Assembly (NCBI GenBank): GCA_025642065.1
Contig: JAODUP010000964.1
Coordinates: 62,501-126,500 of the forward strand
Direction of reading: 5' to 3'
DNA: 64,000 nucleotides
Source of the DNA: Paralvinella palmiformis
Lineage: Eukaryota; Annelida; Polychaeta; Terebellida; Alvinellidae
The notes under the pieces: generated by a model
Seen by the model: only the letters and a program-made list of their open reading frames with translations
The model's database searches: none
What the model was told of the DNA's origin: nothing
Position numbers and translations under genes: made by a program
Part shown: positions 1-14,649 of the stretch, piece after piece
How positions within the stretch are numbered: position 1 is the first letter of the stretch
Layout: each line of letters starts with the position of its first letter

Positions 1-2385
1 AATGAGCTGGACGATATGACGGCTTCATTTCAGGAGGCGCTGCAGGAGCGCGACCAGCTGAGGGATCAGATCTGTCGCATGGCGGATGAGAAGGGTGGCG
101 TTGCTGGACGGCTATACAGCCTGAAGGAGGTGCTGGACAAGCTGCGGTTTGAGCGTGATGAGACGTGCCAGAAGTACGAAGCACTCGAGAGTGAGATGCA
201 CGCGTTTCGTAATCTGACCAAGGACAGTGAACTGCTGAATGAAGAAAATGATAACCAGCAGTCAGAGATCACTGAGCTGAAGGAGATGCAGCAACGGCTT
301 GTGAGTAGGGTGAAGGAACTGGAGCAGCAATATGAAACACTACAGGCTGATCATGATGATGTTACGAAACGGTGGCAGGAAAGCAGTAGTGGAGAGGGCA
401 GTCCCATTGAAGAAGAGCTGCTCATCACCAAGAACGAAGTCGGTGCAGTGAAGTCTGACAACGAGAAACTGCTGATTGAGGTGCAGGAACTGAAGCGGGA
501 TGTGGAAATCTTCAAGGGCGAGGCCGAAAAGGACAGGAAAGCTTTGGAGGAGAGTAGAAGACAGGTGGAAAGCTTCATTCCAGAGCGAGAGATTCTCGAA
601 GAGAAGCTTAAAACATTTGCACAGTTGCATCATCAGTATGATGCCATTGTTGATGAGAAGAACCAGCTGAAGCAGGAACTGGACAATCTGCAGCAGGAAT
701 ATTCCAGTCTTCTTGAAACGCAAGACCAACTACATAATGAAAAAGCTTCCTTAACTCAGGCGTTGAATGATCTCAGAGCAGCTCATGATGATGAAAAACA
801 GAAGTTTGAAGAGCAGATAGAAAACCTCCATCAAAGTAGAGCAGCATCAGAGACATCGGTAGATGATTTGAAGAACCAGCTGGAGAACCTTCAGCATACA
901 TTGGAAATTGTCACTGGTGAGAAAGAGGCACTGAATAAGGCCAAGCAGGAAGTGGACTTGAAGTTGAAATCGGCTGAGTATAATCTGGCTGACAGTCAAC
1001 AGGTGATTGAAGGCTTACAGTCAGAGAGTGGTGAAGCAATGGGCCAGCTCCAGCGGACATTACAGGCACTCAGAGTGGACAAAGATGAGGTCACTGAGGC
1101 TAAAACTGCACTCGAATTGAGAGCACAGCAGCTGAGCTCTGAGTTGGAGGAATTTCACCATGAAAAAGAGACAATGGAAGCTGATGTTGCTGAGCTTAGA
1201 GCATCGCTGGCTGATTCTCAGGAGCTCACAAGGAAACTTCAATCAGAACTTGTTGATTTAGGGGTAAATTATGACACTGTGTGTAAAGAAAGGTCCAGAT
1301 TTGTAACGGAAGGTGACAGTTTGGAGACTGAGGTCTCTGAATTGAAGTCAAATCTGTCAGAAACTCAAGAGTTGTTGCAAAAGGCTAATGAAGAACATGG
1401 TGCACTTAAAGCCAAATATGAAAATCTGTCTCATGAGAAAGTTGAGCTTTTTGAAAATTGTGAGAATATGAAATGTGAACTTGATGAGCTGAAATCGCAT
1501 CTAGCACATGCCGAACAGATGGTCAAACAACACAGCAACAAAATTGAAGCCCTGACTCGGGAGAAGTCTTCGTTCAAAGCTGAGTCAGAACAGGTGAAGT
1601 CATCTTTGGAGAAAATAAAAGAAAGTACACAGTCATCCGCAGAACAGCTGGCAGCAATTAAAGAAGAGCTCAGTGTTACAGCTAGTGAGAAGGCTTCATT
1701 GAAGCAACATTTGCAGCAAGCCTCTGGTGAACTGACAGATCTCAGGGTTAGCCATGACCAGATCAAAGACAGTTATGACACTTTGACAGCTACATTTGAA
1801 GGAATTAACCAGAAATGTGAACAGCTAGTTTTGGAGAAAGGTGATCTGGTGAAGCAACTGGATGCATTGTTGAATGAAAATAAGCAATTATCTGAAAGAA
1901 AGAGGACATTGGAAAATGAGCAAGTTCAGCTGATGGAGTCACTGCAGGATATGAAACAACAGAATGGTCTTCTCTCGCAAAGAGAGGCTGAAAGTGGCCA
2001 ATCTAAGAATCTGGTTTCCGAGAAAGAAGAACAGATTAATGAACTTCAGAAAGAAATGTCAGATTTAAGAAATCAGCTCTCAACCTCAAAAGCAGAAGTG
2101 GTAAAGTTAAATGCAGAGGTGGAGAAGGTAAACGCAGATAGAGATAATGTTGAAAAAGACTTCTTCAGTATTCAGATGAAGTACCAAAAAAATGAAGAAA
2201 AGCTGAAATTTGCTGCAAGTAGGTTAGAAAAACTGGCAGAAATTGAGAACCTCCTTACCAGGAAGCAGCAGGAAGTTGAAGAATTTAAGGTGAAACTCGA
2301 TCAGATTTCAAGTGAGAAAGATGCTTTAGAAGCGAAGGTCAAACTTATGGCATCCAAGGAAACTGATTCATCACAGGCTGCTAAG
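1..2385 (+). CDS. GCC2: GCC2 exon A (partial, large coiled-coil exon)
   Basis: The reading frame is open from base 1 without needing the ATG at 16, so the exon (or its upstream part) starts outside the window. It encodes 795 codons of Glu/Lys/Gln/Leu-rich heptads with almost no Pro or Gly breaks, typical of a golgin rod. It ends in frame at TDSSQAAK followed by a gtaaat donor at 2386. If the intron were retained, the frame would run to a stop at 2491-2493, adding 36 residues. Such a single very large exon is also a feature of vertebrate GCC2, as far as I recall. Confidence 0.95.
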
Positions 2386-5300
2386 GTAAATAGATTTAAT
2401 CCTGGAAATAGGTTGAAACAAATGCTTAGAGTATTTCGTTTTTATGGTTCTTCTGTATCTGAATTTCAGCAAACTTTGTGTGGCAGTTATTAATTTTTTT
2501 AAACATATTTTGCTTAGAAATCTAAAATTTAAATCATTTCCAAATCATTTTATTTGGAACTGTTCTCATATCTGTAAAAGGTCTATTTCCAAATTACTGG
2601 GAGCTTGTGAGGCTTGTATATCTCCTAAACATAGCACAGCATTACGTTATCAAAACATTTCTAGATAAATTATATGAAACACATTTTGATAGAAACAGAA
2701 TATTAATAATTTGAAATTTGTTTTGAAAAATATGATTCTAAATTGTTCTATTAAAAACATAACTGAACAGTAATTTAGATAGACAACCTATTTATTAAAC
2801 AAACCATAACTTAGTGCTCATCCCTCGCTCTCTCACACACATGCACACACACACACACACACACACAAAACAAACATAATAAGGGAATACATATACAAAG
2901 CTTGACATAATGCTTGTAGTTTTCTATAAACCTAATATGGCAGATTGACACATCAAGCCCGAATTAGATACCAAACATCCTCTATATGACCTGTTTTAAA
3001 ATAACTAACACTGTTTAAGGGAGGGTAGGTGTGGCCAACAGAGATACTGCTAAGCAGCTTACATTTCACCAATTGAAGTCGTCCCACAAACGGTTCTGTA
3101 AAGACTTCTCGCCAAGTTCCCGCACCATGCAGCACTAACCAACACCCATCTCACAGGTTATCATGTAACATTCCACTTACTTCTAACCTGAATTGCTGCT
3201 GTTGTTTAGTAGTTTTTATCTCCGTTCAAATAATTGAACAGATAAAATATTACTTTATGCAAAGGCATAACCTTGACAAGTTTTTTGCAGAATAATTCTG
3301 ATGATTTCAAGACCAGAGTCGGCAAGCTAGAGAAGCAGTTGAGAGAGAAAGAAGACAGAGAAAACAAGTTTAAACAGTTAGCCCTAAAGGCCAAGAAAGA
3401 TGCAGCAGAAGCCAAGACTAAGGTATGTTTTCTGTATTTATAAACCGGTACTGTGGCTATACTGTAGGTCCCGGCCATTAGGCCGAGACCTTGTGTCAAC
3501 ATTTTGACCCTTATTTTTTTTGGGGGGGGGTCGGCTTAATGGCCGGTGCTATTTCAGTGTCAAGAAATCTAGTCATCGGGAGAACAAATTTCAGTGTGTT
3601 TGCAGCCGTCAAGATCTAGATGCAAATAGACATACATCAGTTCATCAATCGTCATTTTGGTTTAAATTCATGCAGTCATGGAGTGAAAATAGAAGTGAAA
3701 CAAGTTGATGATAATTATACATGGCTTTATAATGAAATTCAATATTTATATGTAGAATTATCAGATTTTTTTAAATTATGAATAAATGTTGTTGGACTCA
3801 GTAGCCCATTTCACGACTTTCAATTCTACATTTATTATCTCATTCGTTTGGCGGCATAGACATTAGGATGCCCCCATATACATATTTTATCTCTGCATAT
3901 TTATACTAATAACAGGATAATTACTGATTAATTTATTTATTTTCAATAGAGAGTTCGTTACTAACTGACCACGCATATACTGGTTATTAACCACCAAAAG
4001 CTCAGTAGTAAATGGCAATAATCATCAATATGTCTATTCATTTCTAAGTCATTGACTTCATATGCAGTTCATTGAATGTTTAATCACACCATTAATTTAA
4101 GTTTGAGCTCCTAAGTTGTGCTAACAGTTGGTGTAAATGATCGTTATAATTTGCCTTGATCTATTGACAGTATACAAACACATTGGTATGAATTATGAAA
4201 ACAAAACTATTTCCTGCGATCAAAACATCACCTGGAAATACTGCAGGGAAAAGTTCAGATTTTTATGTCGGCTTAATGGACGGTACTACCATAAATCATG
4301 ATATTTTAAGTCTAAAATACTACCTCGGCTTAATGGCCGGGACTTACGGTAATTATAGGTTAGGATGAAGGTGTGTTGTTTATTTATAAGCCAAGAACAA
4401 AGCATAAATTATAAGCAAATAGTATTTATAAAACCATGAATAATGTATGTGTATGTGTGTGAGCCAATATTAAAATGATATGAAAACCATTGTAATCAGA
4501 GGAGTGAAATGAATATCCTGTTATGCTGTTAATGGAGAAATATTATATTATCTAACCAAACTTCTTCCTCACACCTTGCTCACTTCCACTGAATCCGGTG
4601 TTTATTGGTTGTCACCTTTTATGAAGTTGGAAGCCAGCAACAAACTGTTGGAGACACTGAAGGGGGATAAACAGAGATTAGAAAAGCAACTGAGAGAGGT
4701 CAGGCAGGAGTTGGAATTGCATGGACAGAGTACATCACAGCATATCCAGAACTTCCAGGTAACAAAATGAGCATCCTGTTTATACTTAGTTGTAGTTTTG
4801 TTCTGTATTATTTAAAACATTAGGTCAATCACATGTGAATAATTATGTTGCACTTTAATTAGCTGTATATTTGGGGTACATTTTTTATGTCTAAATGTTC
4901 TAAAGCCTGTAGGCAAGACAAAGAATCCACGCATATAATAAAGTTTCCCTAGTAGAGCCCATAACATGACTGAGTACAAGATTATGGCTCGAAGTTCTAC
5001 TGTGTATATGTTACGAAGCCACGTCAGACAGGCATTCCATCACGCACTGCCTACCACAAACGGCAGCATATCCTACTCTATCACCTTCTTTTTGAACCAT
5101 CAGTATACATGAACTGATGGTCATCATATTTATTTTGTATGATGTGAAAATGGCTCTGAAATTTCCAATGGAAAAACATCGGATTTCTTCACCGCTCTCA
5201 GATCATACAAAATTGTTGATTCCATCATATCCCAAATTAGGATACGGAGAAACGATAGTAATGACTCTGTCAAATGAATGTTGTTGGACTACTGGTTGGT

Positions 5301-8300
5301 CTCATAATGTACCTATCATTTTACAGATAGTCCCTTTCTTTATACTTATTTAGGTGCTCATAATCTTTGATGAAAATGCCCATGAATACTTTTCATCGAC
5401 ATTTTTACGAGTGAAAATATTGCCAAATTATTCATTCTCATTTTACGAGTGAAAATATTGCCAAATTCTTTTTTAGCATTTTATTAATTTTGGCATTATT
5501 GTTATCTGACCAGAGTCTACAAGCTGAGTATGATAAACTGGAAACATTGTTAGAAGAGGAGAAGGAACAGCGTAAAGACATAGAAAAAGCCATGAAACAA
5601 GTGGCCGAGGAACTCGGTGACCTTAAAGCTAACAATCTACAACTGAAAGATGACAAAGAATATACAATAACTCAGGTAGACTGTCTCCAGAGAGATATCA
5701 AGGTAAATGTTGATAAGAGGGTGATAAAAGATTACGTTCATGTCACAATTGAAAGGCTTAGTTTGGGCTAATAGTTATACTACGTTGACCACTACAGTTA
5801 CCGTATATCATTGAGAATAATCCGGTCTCGTGTATAAGATGGATGGGATTTCTTAGTAGATACCTCAGGATTTCCACAAAACCTTGTATAGTCCATTTAA
5901 AAGCGAACCATCGTAGTTCAGAACATTCCGGTAATGCAGTTAAGTTTGACCGTGGTTGACAATTGCTAATTTCACATCTTTCTAAAATATCAAAGTTAAA
6001 TTGATGTGATTTCCATTTCCAAGGCATATATTGCTACCTAACCTAATGTCAGTTTGTTTAAACTTAAATGTTTAAACTTAAATTAAATGAAGCAAATAGA
6101 CATTTCTTCAATATATGTATATTTCAGTGATAAATCAATAATATTTGATTGCTCTCGCATATGTATAAACAGAGATAACACCTTTCAGGTGCTGCTTGTG
6201 AAAATCATGCAGCAGATTATGAAAATGATAATGTACTGTTTAATTTGTACAAACCTTTTTTTAGCAGAACACATTTATATTTAAACTGTCTCTATGGCCC
6301 AGTGGGTAAGAGCGTTGGCTTTCTTACTCATTATCATGCTGTGTGGGGGGAGTTTTTCTCCACCGAATATGCCGTATATTGTCAATTCTAAATTAATTTA
6401 GAAGTAGTCCCCCGTGGCGAAGCAGTAAATTACAGACCATTTGGGTCTCTCCCATTTGAGGTAGCTAGGTCACATATAATATCTGCCATTTCGGCCATTA
6501 TTATTTATTCTAACCGTTCATATGTCCATCTATTAATATCCAAGTACTTGTTTATAAAATGCTACGGTGACATGGCAAAGAATGTTACCCATCAGATTAT
6601 ATTCCATATATAAAATATCTCTCTCCTGATATAATACTTTCTTTTTAGGCTATATTTATGCCTAACGATATATATGGTAATTACAATTCCCGTGATCTTA
6701 AGTCACAGCTTGTCTAATTTTATCAGGGATCCCATGTGCCTTGGAAAACTTGGAAAATAACAAATTAATTTTCCAGGTCCTGGAAATATCCTTGTCAAAA
6801 AATCCACACAGAACAAAAAAGCCTGTTACTAAATATTATGCGCGTAGAAGAAAACTTTTTAAAGAATTTAAAGAAAAGTGGGTCGATCGGACAGCTAGAA
6901 GTAAGGAGGAGGATGTACCATAAAAATGTCAATAATCGATCATACATTGAATAAATATGATATGCTCTTTTGCACATATCGTTATATATTACCTTTAAAT
7001 CTTGTATAATTTGTCCTGGAAATGGTATTTTTGTCCTGGAAAAGTCCGGGAAAAGTCATGGAAAATAAAAATTTCCTTGTCTGTGGGAACCATGTTTTGT
7101 TATGTTTACTATTAGTTCAGTTAAGTTTGTCTGATTTTGTAATATTTTAGTTTATATTCACAACGTGGTATAGCATATTTCGCATTCAGAATGATATAAA
7201 TATTATAAGATCATTATAATATTAATTGGTTCAGAAAATTAATAATAAAATAAAACAAATAATCTGAGAACTGAAGATATATTAAAAGATGTGTTAAAAC
7301 TTGGATTGTTTTAATGTAGCTGCTACTAGTGTAACTGCGATAGATATGTGTACTCATAAAGGTAGATTTAATGTTCATCCTGGACATATGTTAAAGTAAT
7401 ATTTTGTGCTTTTATAGATTAAGATAACAATGATATCTTGTGTAGATCAGAGGTAAGTTGGTAAAAGTTTCAGTTTGTGTAATATTTGGTTAAGAAAAGG
7501 TAAATTCCCCACATTCAAAATTTATCTTATTTGTCATTTTAAAACAGGAATATTAGTATAAAATGTTCAAAGTGGATAGACAAAAGAGTGGTTAATACAA
7601 AATGCCTTTTGCCAGCCATCTTGCCTAATATAAAAATGGAAAAATGCTTTGAGACAATTTTGTAGTTACATAATGGAAGCAATACTGGATTTATCCCTGT
7701 AATCTGGTAATTAAAATGATCTTTTTGGTAATTCATTTGTGTGTGTGTGTGTGTGTGTGTAAAGAATCACTATGCTGTTAATTGGATAGTGAAATATAAG
7801 ACATTAAATACATACTTCAAGGAAATAAATAACCAGATACCGTAGGTCCCGGCCATTAAGCCGAGACATTGTGTTAACATTTTGGGGGGTCGGCTTAATG
7901 AAAATTTTCAGTGTGTTAACAGCCATCTAGATGCTAGTGACCTAGTCTAGATCTAGATGCAAATGGACATTAATCTTCATTTTGATTTAACTCATGTAGT
8001 CATGGAGTGAAAATAGAAGTGAAACAAGTTGATGATAATTATACATGGCTTTATAGTGAAAATCAGTATTTATATGTAGAATTATCTGATCTTTGTAATT
8101 ATGGATAAACGTTGTTTGACTCAGTAGCGCATTTCACGAAGGCAGCGCCTGTAACAAGACAACTGGTACCCAACACATCCCAGTAGCTAAGAGCGTCGTA
8201 TCTCATTCGTTTGGCGGCATAGACATTATGGTGCCCCCCATATTAATATTTTGTATGGGCATATTTATATTAAAAACGGGATAATTACTGATTATTTTAT

Positions 8301-10627
8301 TTTCAATATAGACTTATAGTTACTAACTGACCGCACATACTGGTAATTTACCTTGTCTTTGTTATTTCCACGTTAGTGACCAAAACGTACAATATATTTA
8401 ATTACTTCTGTTAGTCATCGACTTCATATACGGTTCATTGAATGTTTTATAACGCTGTTAATGTAAGTTTGAGGTCCTACGTATGCGCTAACAGTTTGCA
8501 TAAACGATGGTTATAATTTGCCTTGATCTATTGACAGTATACAAAACACATTGATATGAATAACAAATTATGTAAACAAAATTATTTCTTGCGTTCAAAA
8601 CGTCGCCTGGAAATACTGCAGGGAAAAGTTCAGATTTTAGGTAGGCTTAATGGACGGTAACACCATAAATCGTGATATTTTAGGTCTAAAAACAGGTCCT
8701 TGGCTTAATGGCCGGGACCTACGGTATATCAAAAGACAATGGATTATAGATAAATGAGGGGGGGGGGTGAATAGGGAGATAATCGGGTAGCCGGGTGTCT
8801 TTCTTTTGATGCCTGGTAAAAGCTAGTATATGTGAGGAGTAGCTGATTAAATTTTGATCATTCCAACAGTATATTGATTAGAGGAACCTATGATAAACCT
8901 GCAGGTAGTGGATTTTACATCAGCTCATGCCTATCTTTGTATCGGTTGTTTCCCTATGGATCAACCACTTGGCTGTATATCTGAATGTAGGATGTTTTGG
9001 TGACAGACTTTATGGCCATGCACCTCTGGACGTTTTGATCACGGAAAATATTCAGGTGGACGTTTTTGCCTATATCATAATGTTCGTAAATGTACATAAC
9101 ATAAATTAATGTGATATTTGTAAGTATAGATGGTAAATACAGATAATTTAAAGGTATTCAGAAGCCATATTTGTTATATTTTTATCAGTTTTAATTTTGT
9201 AAAATGTGTTTTAATTTAGAAGCCACCTTAGGTTAATTTAATAATAGTGAAACAGTTCTTTGTAATTTTAATTGGCATCAAGCGTATGTCACTAGATGAG
9301 AAACTGAAACTAGAATATACAGGCATTTGCTCTTAAAACATTTCTCTGGAGAGGCAATTGAAGAGTGAGTGGTGATTGCAGTTAAATGAGAAATTCAAAC
9401 TCTGGAAATATACTATGGCCAAAATGTCAACCTTGAATATTATTATGGCCAAAATGTCCATTGCCAAAAGGTTATTCTAACAGTGTTTTCAATATATGTT
9501 ATATTATAGTGGAAAAAGTGTGTTAATTGTAATATAATTTATTATAGGTTGTGTATCTATGTTCTTTTAAAATGGAATAATAATATTAATATTTACCTGG
9601 AAATAATTTTTGTTATAGTGCTAGATGGTTTTATCTCGGAATAAGCATTATCATAGGATGATATATATGTGATATGACGATGGGATTCCTAAGAGATATT
9701 AAAATGAAATTTTAAGTACAATTTTATTTGTTTATTATCCGCAGGACTTGGAGAGCCAGAAGTTGTTACTAGAACAGGAAAAGTTGGCTGAGAAATTACA
9801 GAAGGAACTTATTTTACATGAAAAGGCTGAGGTAAGTTTATATTTTTAGTAAACTAGAAATTCTGCATTAAAACTGATACGGTTTTAGGTCGAGATGGAC
9901 TCCACTGCTGTTTTGTTTGTTTCTTATATAAATTTATATTATTGAAATTTGGTTAACATTGTCTAGAATTGGATCTCACCTGTACTAGTTGGTACTGAAG
10001 TGACCTCTAACTGACAATCATCCATTGCCATCTAAACAAATATCTAAGTTACCCATGATAACTAAGTTTGGATTATAATCCAATCAGAGATCAATGATCC
10101 CCGTACAGACCTGAAACGTACAATAAACATATTTGTAGATTGTTTCTGTGTAATAAAAACAGCAGAAGCACCGAGGAAGTGTCATTTTTTAGTACAGAGT
10201 TAATACCTTATTGGGGTTCTTTGAAAACAGATGGGAAAATGTGTACGATTAATTTAATAGGTAAATAATAACAACAAAAACTGAATATATGGATAAATAT
10301 TTGTGACTTGATGAAAGTGCTAAATTTGAAAGGTTCAATTTCTATGTACATTTAGATGTACAGGTATTTTGTGCAATATCAAGAGAATTACATTTTGAAC
10401 TATGCTTGTATCCATATACAGCTCTGATTAGTCATCTAAGAGTCATTTGATGTGTCTTTCTCTCCTTCTTTTAGTTTGGCTGGTTAGAGAGTCATTTGAC
10501 AACTAAGCCATTATGTTATTTTTGCAAGATATTATATAGCACACCCCATTTTTGCATGCAATTATATATATGATATTATGCACTTTAATGATATAGTATA
10601 TCTGCGGGAAATCAAACTAATAATAAG

Positions 10628-10660
<33 letters not shown>

Positions 10661-13600
10661 TCAGTATATTCAAAGAATTAGAAAATGTGAATTACACCAG
10701 AGAGATTATAAGTTATTTTATTTTGCAAGTGATACTTTGCAGGTGTCATTGGCAGTAGTGGCAAAAGTATTCATTAACACAATAACATGTGAGACCACTC
10801 TTATATGAGCCAACCTTTTCTCTATCTTAGGCTTTGATGTCAGTTAATTGAGATGTTGGTGGTCTTGCATCTTGTTGCCACAAGTCAGAGATTTATAGTG
10901 AGCATTTATGCATGCTGGTGTTTGCGCCATGTTTAAAACTGATTGAAATATTTAGCATACAGATCCTGGTGTGTGTGTGTATTGTAATAACATGAAACAG
11001 ATATTATACTATTCAAAGGAATTTGGAAAACAAATTGCTAATCCACCAAATCAGCGGTATCTGTGCCCAGAAGTGCCATAAAAGTGACGGTATGAATTAT
11101 TACAACCGAGCTCCGGTAAATAGCCTGTTCTCTTTCTCAACAGTTGGAAGAAAGATTAAAACAAACTCAGCTTGAAGAAGTGGAGGAAGAGAAGAATCAC
11201 CAGGTGGTGCTAAAGTCTCTACAGAACAGAGTTGCTGAGTTAGAAAACAAGCTCGATCATGCTCGCAAGGTAGAGTATTCTGTGTAACGTGTGCGTGTAT
11301 TCTCGGCTGTTGATCAATAAACTAGATGAACTGTAATAAAAGTAGGAAGGTTGCCATTTTGTAGGCCGACTATAAAATGCTGTCTTTGTTGTAAATTTTT
11401 TTTTTTAATTTTGCATTATTATCTACATAAGTGTTCTCATGAGAATTGTAAAATAATAATATTATTATTATTTGTTCCCAAATGATAGTATTAGTTTGTA
11501 AATTGGTATTGATTATGATGATGATGATGAACAGCTATGTTTTGTCTTTGTTTAAATATTAATTAATTAATTACCATAGGTCCTGGCCATTAAGCCGACC
11601 CGGACATTAAATCGAGGTCATTTTTACTTTTAGGCCTAAAATACACGATTTAATCCATTAAGCCGACCTAACAATCTGAACTTTTCCCTGCAGTATTTCC
11701 AGGTGACGTTTCCGAACACGTGAAATAGCTTTGTTTTCATAATTCGCAAATTATGACGATCGTTTACACAAAATGTTAGTGCATACGTAGGACCTCAAAC
11801 TTAAATTAATGGTGTGATTAAACATTCATTGAACCGCATATGAAATCAATGACTTAGAAATAAATAGACATATTGTCAATTAGATCTACTACTAAGCCTT
11901 TGGTGCTACGTTTTGGTCACTAATGCGGCAATAACCGAGACAATGTAAATTACCGGTATATGCGGTCAGTTAGTAACTAACTCTCTGTTGAAAATAAATA
12001 AATTAATCAGTAATTATCCTGTTATTAGTATAAATATGCCCAGACACAAAATAGGGGTGCCTCTGTGGTCTAGCGGTAGTGTGTTGGACCACAGATCACT
12101 ACCACCGGGTTTGAATCTCGGTGTGGGCATATCTTTGGAGGTCCCTTGGCCCATTTAGCCTACCATGTGCACAAAAGTGGCCGTAAAACACCAATCATCA
12201 TCATCACCCAGACACAATATGTATATGGGGGCAGCCTAATGTCTATGCCGCCAGACGAATGAGATACAACACTCTTGGGTACAGGATATCTTGGGTACGA
12301 GTTGTCTTGTTACTGGTGATGCATTTGAAAGTCGTGAAATACGAGTCCAACAACATTTATCCATAATTAGAAAAACAAGATAATTCTACAGATAATTCTA
12401 CATGTATAATTATCATCAACTTGTTTCACTTCTATTTTCACTCCATGACTGCATGAGTTTAAATCAAAATGACGATTGGTGTCCATTTGCATCTAGATCT
12501 AGACTAGACTAGAGTTTGGACAGCTGCTAACACACTGATATTTTTCTCCTGATGACTGGATTTCTTAACGCTGAAATAGCACCAGCCATTAACCCCCCCC
12601 CCCAAAAAAAAGCAACAACAAACAAATAAGGGCAAAACATGTTGACACAAAGTATTAGCTTAATGGCCAGGACCTACAGTAATAGGTTTTAGAAATCTGA
12701 TGGTATTTTGTTTGTTTCAGAATTCTTATATTGTCACTTTACTATTTGTGATTGCCAAAGGTGAGCAAAAACGTTCACGTCATCGATCATCGGAGGCAAT
12801 GATTACTGTCATATTATTATACTTATAGGAAGCACAGCAGAGCAACATGATGGATCTTGAGATAGCTGACTATGAGAGAACTGTCCAATCATTAAATGAT
12901 GCCATCACTGAGAGAGACAGTAAGGTGAAGGATCTGGAAACGGAGATCAGCCGGCTCGAAGAGAAAGCATCGTCATTACAGAAACAGCTGGGTAACAAAT
13001 TATGTTTTTTTTGTGGGCTTGTGGTTTAAATACTTGATTACTGATTTAAAGTGTTCATTATTTAATGTGGCCAAAATTTAACATTTTCTATTTCTTCCCA
13101 TTGAGTCCTAAATTATTAAGAACATGTGGCTGCTTTCCACTTTCTGAAGAATATATATTTTCTGTCTGTCAGTAAGCTGGACTTGTTCAATGTGGCTGTA
13201 CTGGTTTAACAGCTCGCAGTTCTCGTGTAGGAGACGATACTTATAGAGCAAATTATAAATGTAAATATATATATCCATGGCATTGGCTTGTTTCCTGTAT
13301 AATGTTCACACCTGAATCATAAATACAGTAAAGGCTGTCATAGTGATCACCTTCACAAATTCAATCCCTCCATTAAGTTTACCAGTTTCTTTCACGACCA
13401 ATAGTGTCCGTCTGAAATCATTTAAAAATATCCTATAAATCAATCATCTCTGTATTTTACTTGTTGACCCAACATTTCATACCAATAATGGCCATTTGCA
13501 TGCATTGAAGTCTCTGTAATGTGATCTATCAGTCGTTAGAGGTTTAATGAATGATCAATGAACTCGTCCGAGGAGCTAAAACCATTGATAGAGTGTTATT

Positions 13601-14610
13601 CACGGGTGTATCAGAGATTTATTTGAGAGTGGGTTCATCAGTTGTTGACTGAGCAAATTTCTAATTGACCTCTAAGCAAAACATTGCTATTGAACATATC
13701 AGGCATGTACTCAGTTAGAATCTGATGCAAACAGTGCAAACCTATAACTGACAAAGGTCTTTCGATTCAGTTTATGGTTACTGGGTTAGCAATGTACACA
13801 CGGCGCAGTGTGAATAACTTGAACATTTTCCTTGCAGGGAAAACACGGGGAATTTAAACATTTTGAAAAATACAAGGAAGACACAGACAATTTTTATGCC
13901 TTCATTCCAAATTTATAGTATTAGGAGTGGATGGAGGCAGCGTTACTAAAACATTCATTCATCATGCAATTTTTGCACACAATACACAGGGAAATTTCTT
14001 AAATAAGACGGCGAAAATACAGGGAATTTGATTTTTGAAATTCTGTGGATACCCTGCTTAGATGCTTGGCTGATTGCACAATGTGTTGAACCATATTCAG
14101 AATGGGATTACATAAACTCCCACAAAATATGGAAAATTCATTAGATTTAATTATCTCTTCAACCACAATATAGATTACTAGTTATTAGCTTGTTTCTTTC
14201 ACAAAAGCAAACTCGGATATGGCTGCCCAGTGCGTGCACAAGACATGCAGAAATGGCCCCCAACAGTTGACATTAGCCAAGAAAGTTGATCTTATATAAC
14301 ATGTAAGAAATACAAGTGGAAATGTAACCAGCAGCTCTATCACATTTCTAAGATAGAAAATACAACAGTGTCGAATATTGTGAAATGAAAGATTGATTAT
14401 CTCCCTGCATTTCAAGCCAAGGAAGCCCCAGACAGAAGACGAGTTTGTGCCTGAGTAAGGATTGGTTAGGGTGTTTGTTGGGGGTGTTTAAAAAAATGTT
14501 CCATGAACATTCCTATTAGTAAATTTATTGTAAACTAAATAACAACAACATGAAAACGTAGATGAAAAGATCTGAGACACTAGAATTTTTAATATTTCTT
14601 TTTATATGAA

Positions 14611-14649
<39 letters not shown>

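Noticed and set aside
340..1766. Minus-strand frames of 60-129 codons under GCC2 exon A
   Set aside because: Shadows of the coding strand: Leu/Phe/Ser-rich complements of Glu/Lys/Gln codons.
12061..12125. tRNA gene
   Set aside because: A and B boxes are present but the acceptor stem does not close, and the same head recurs in eight other copies with a shared tail, so it is a SINE.
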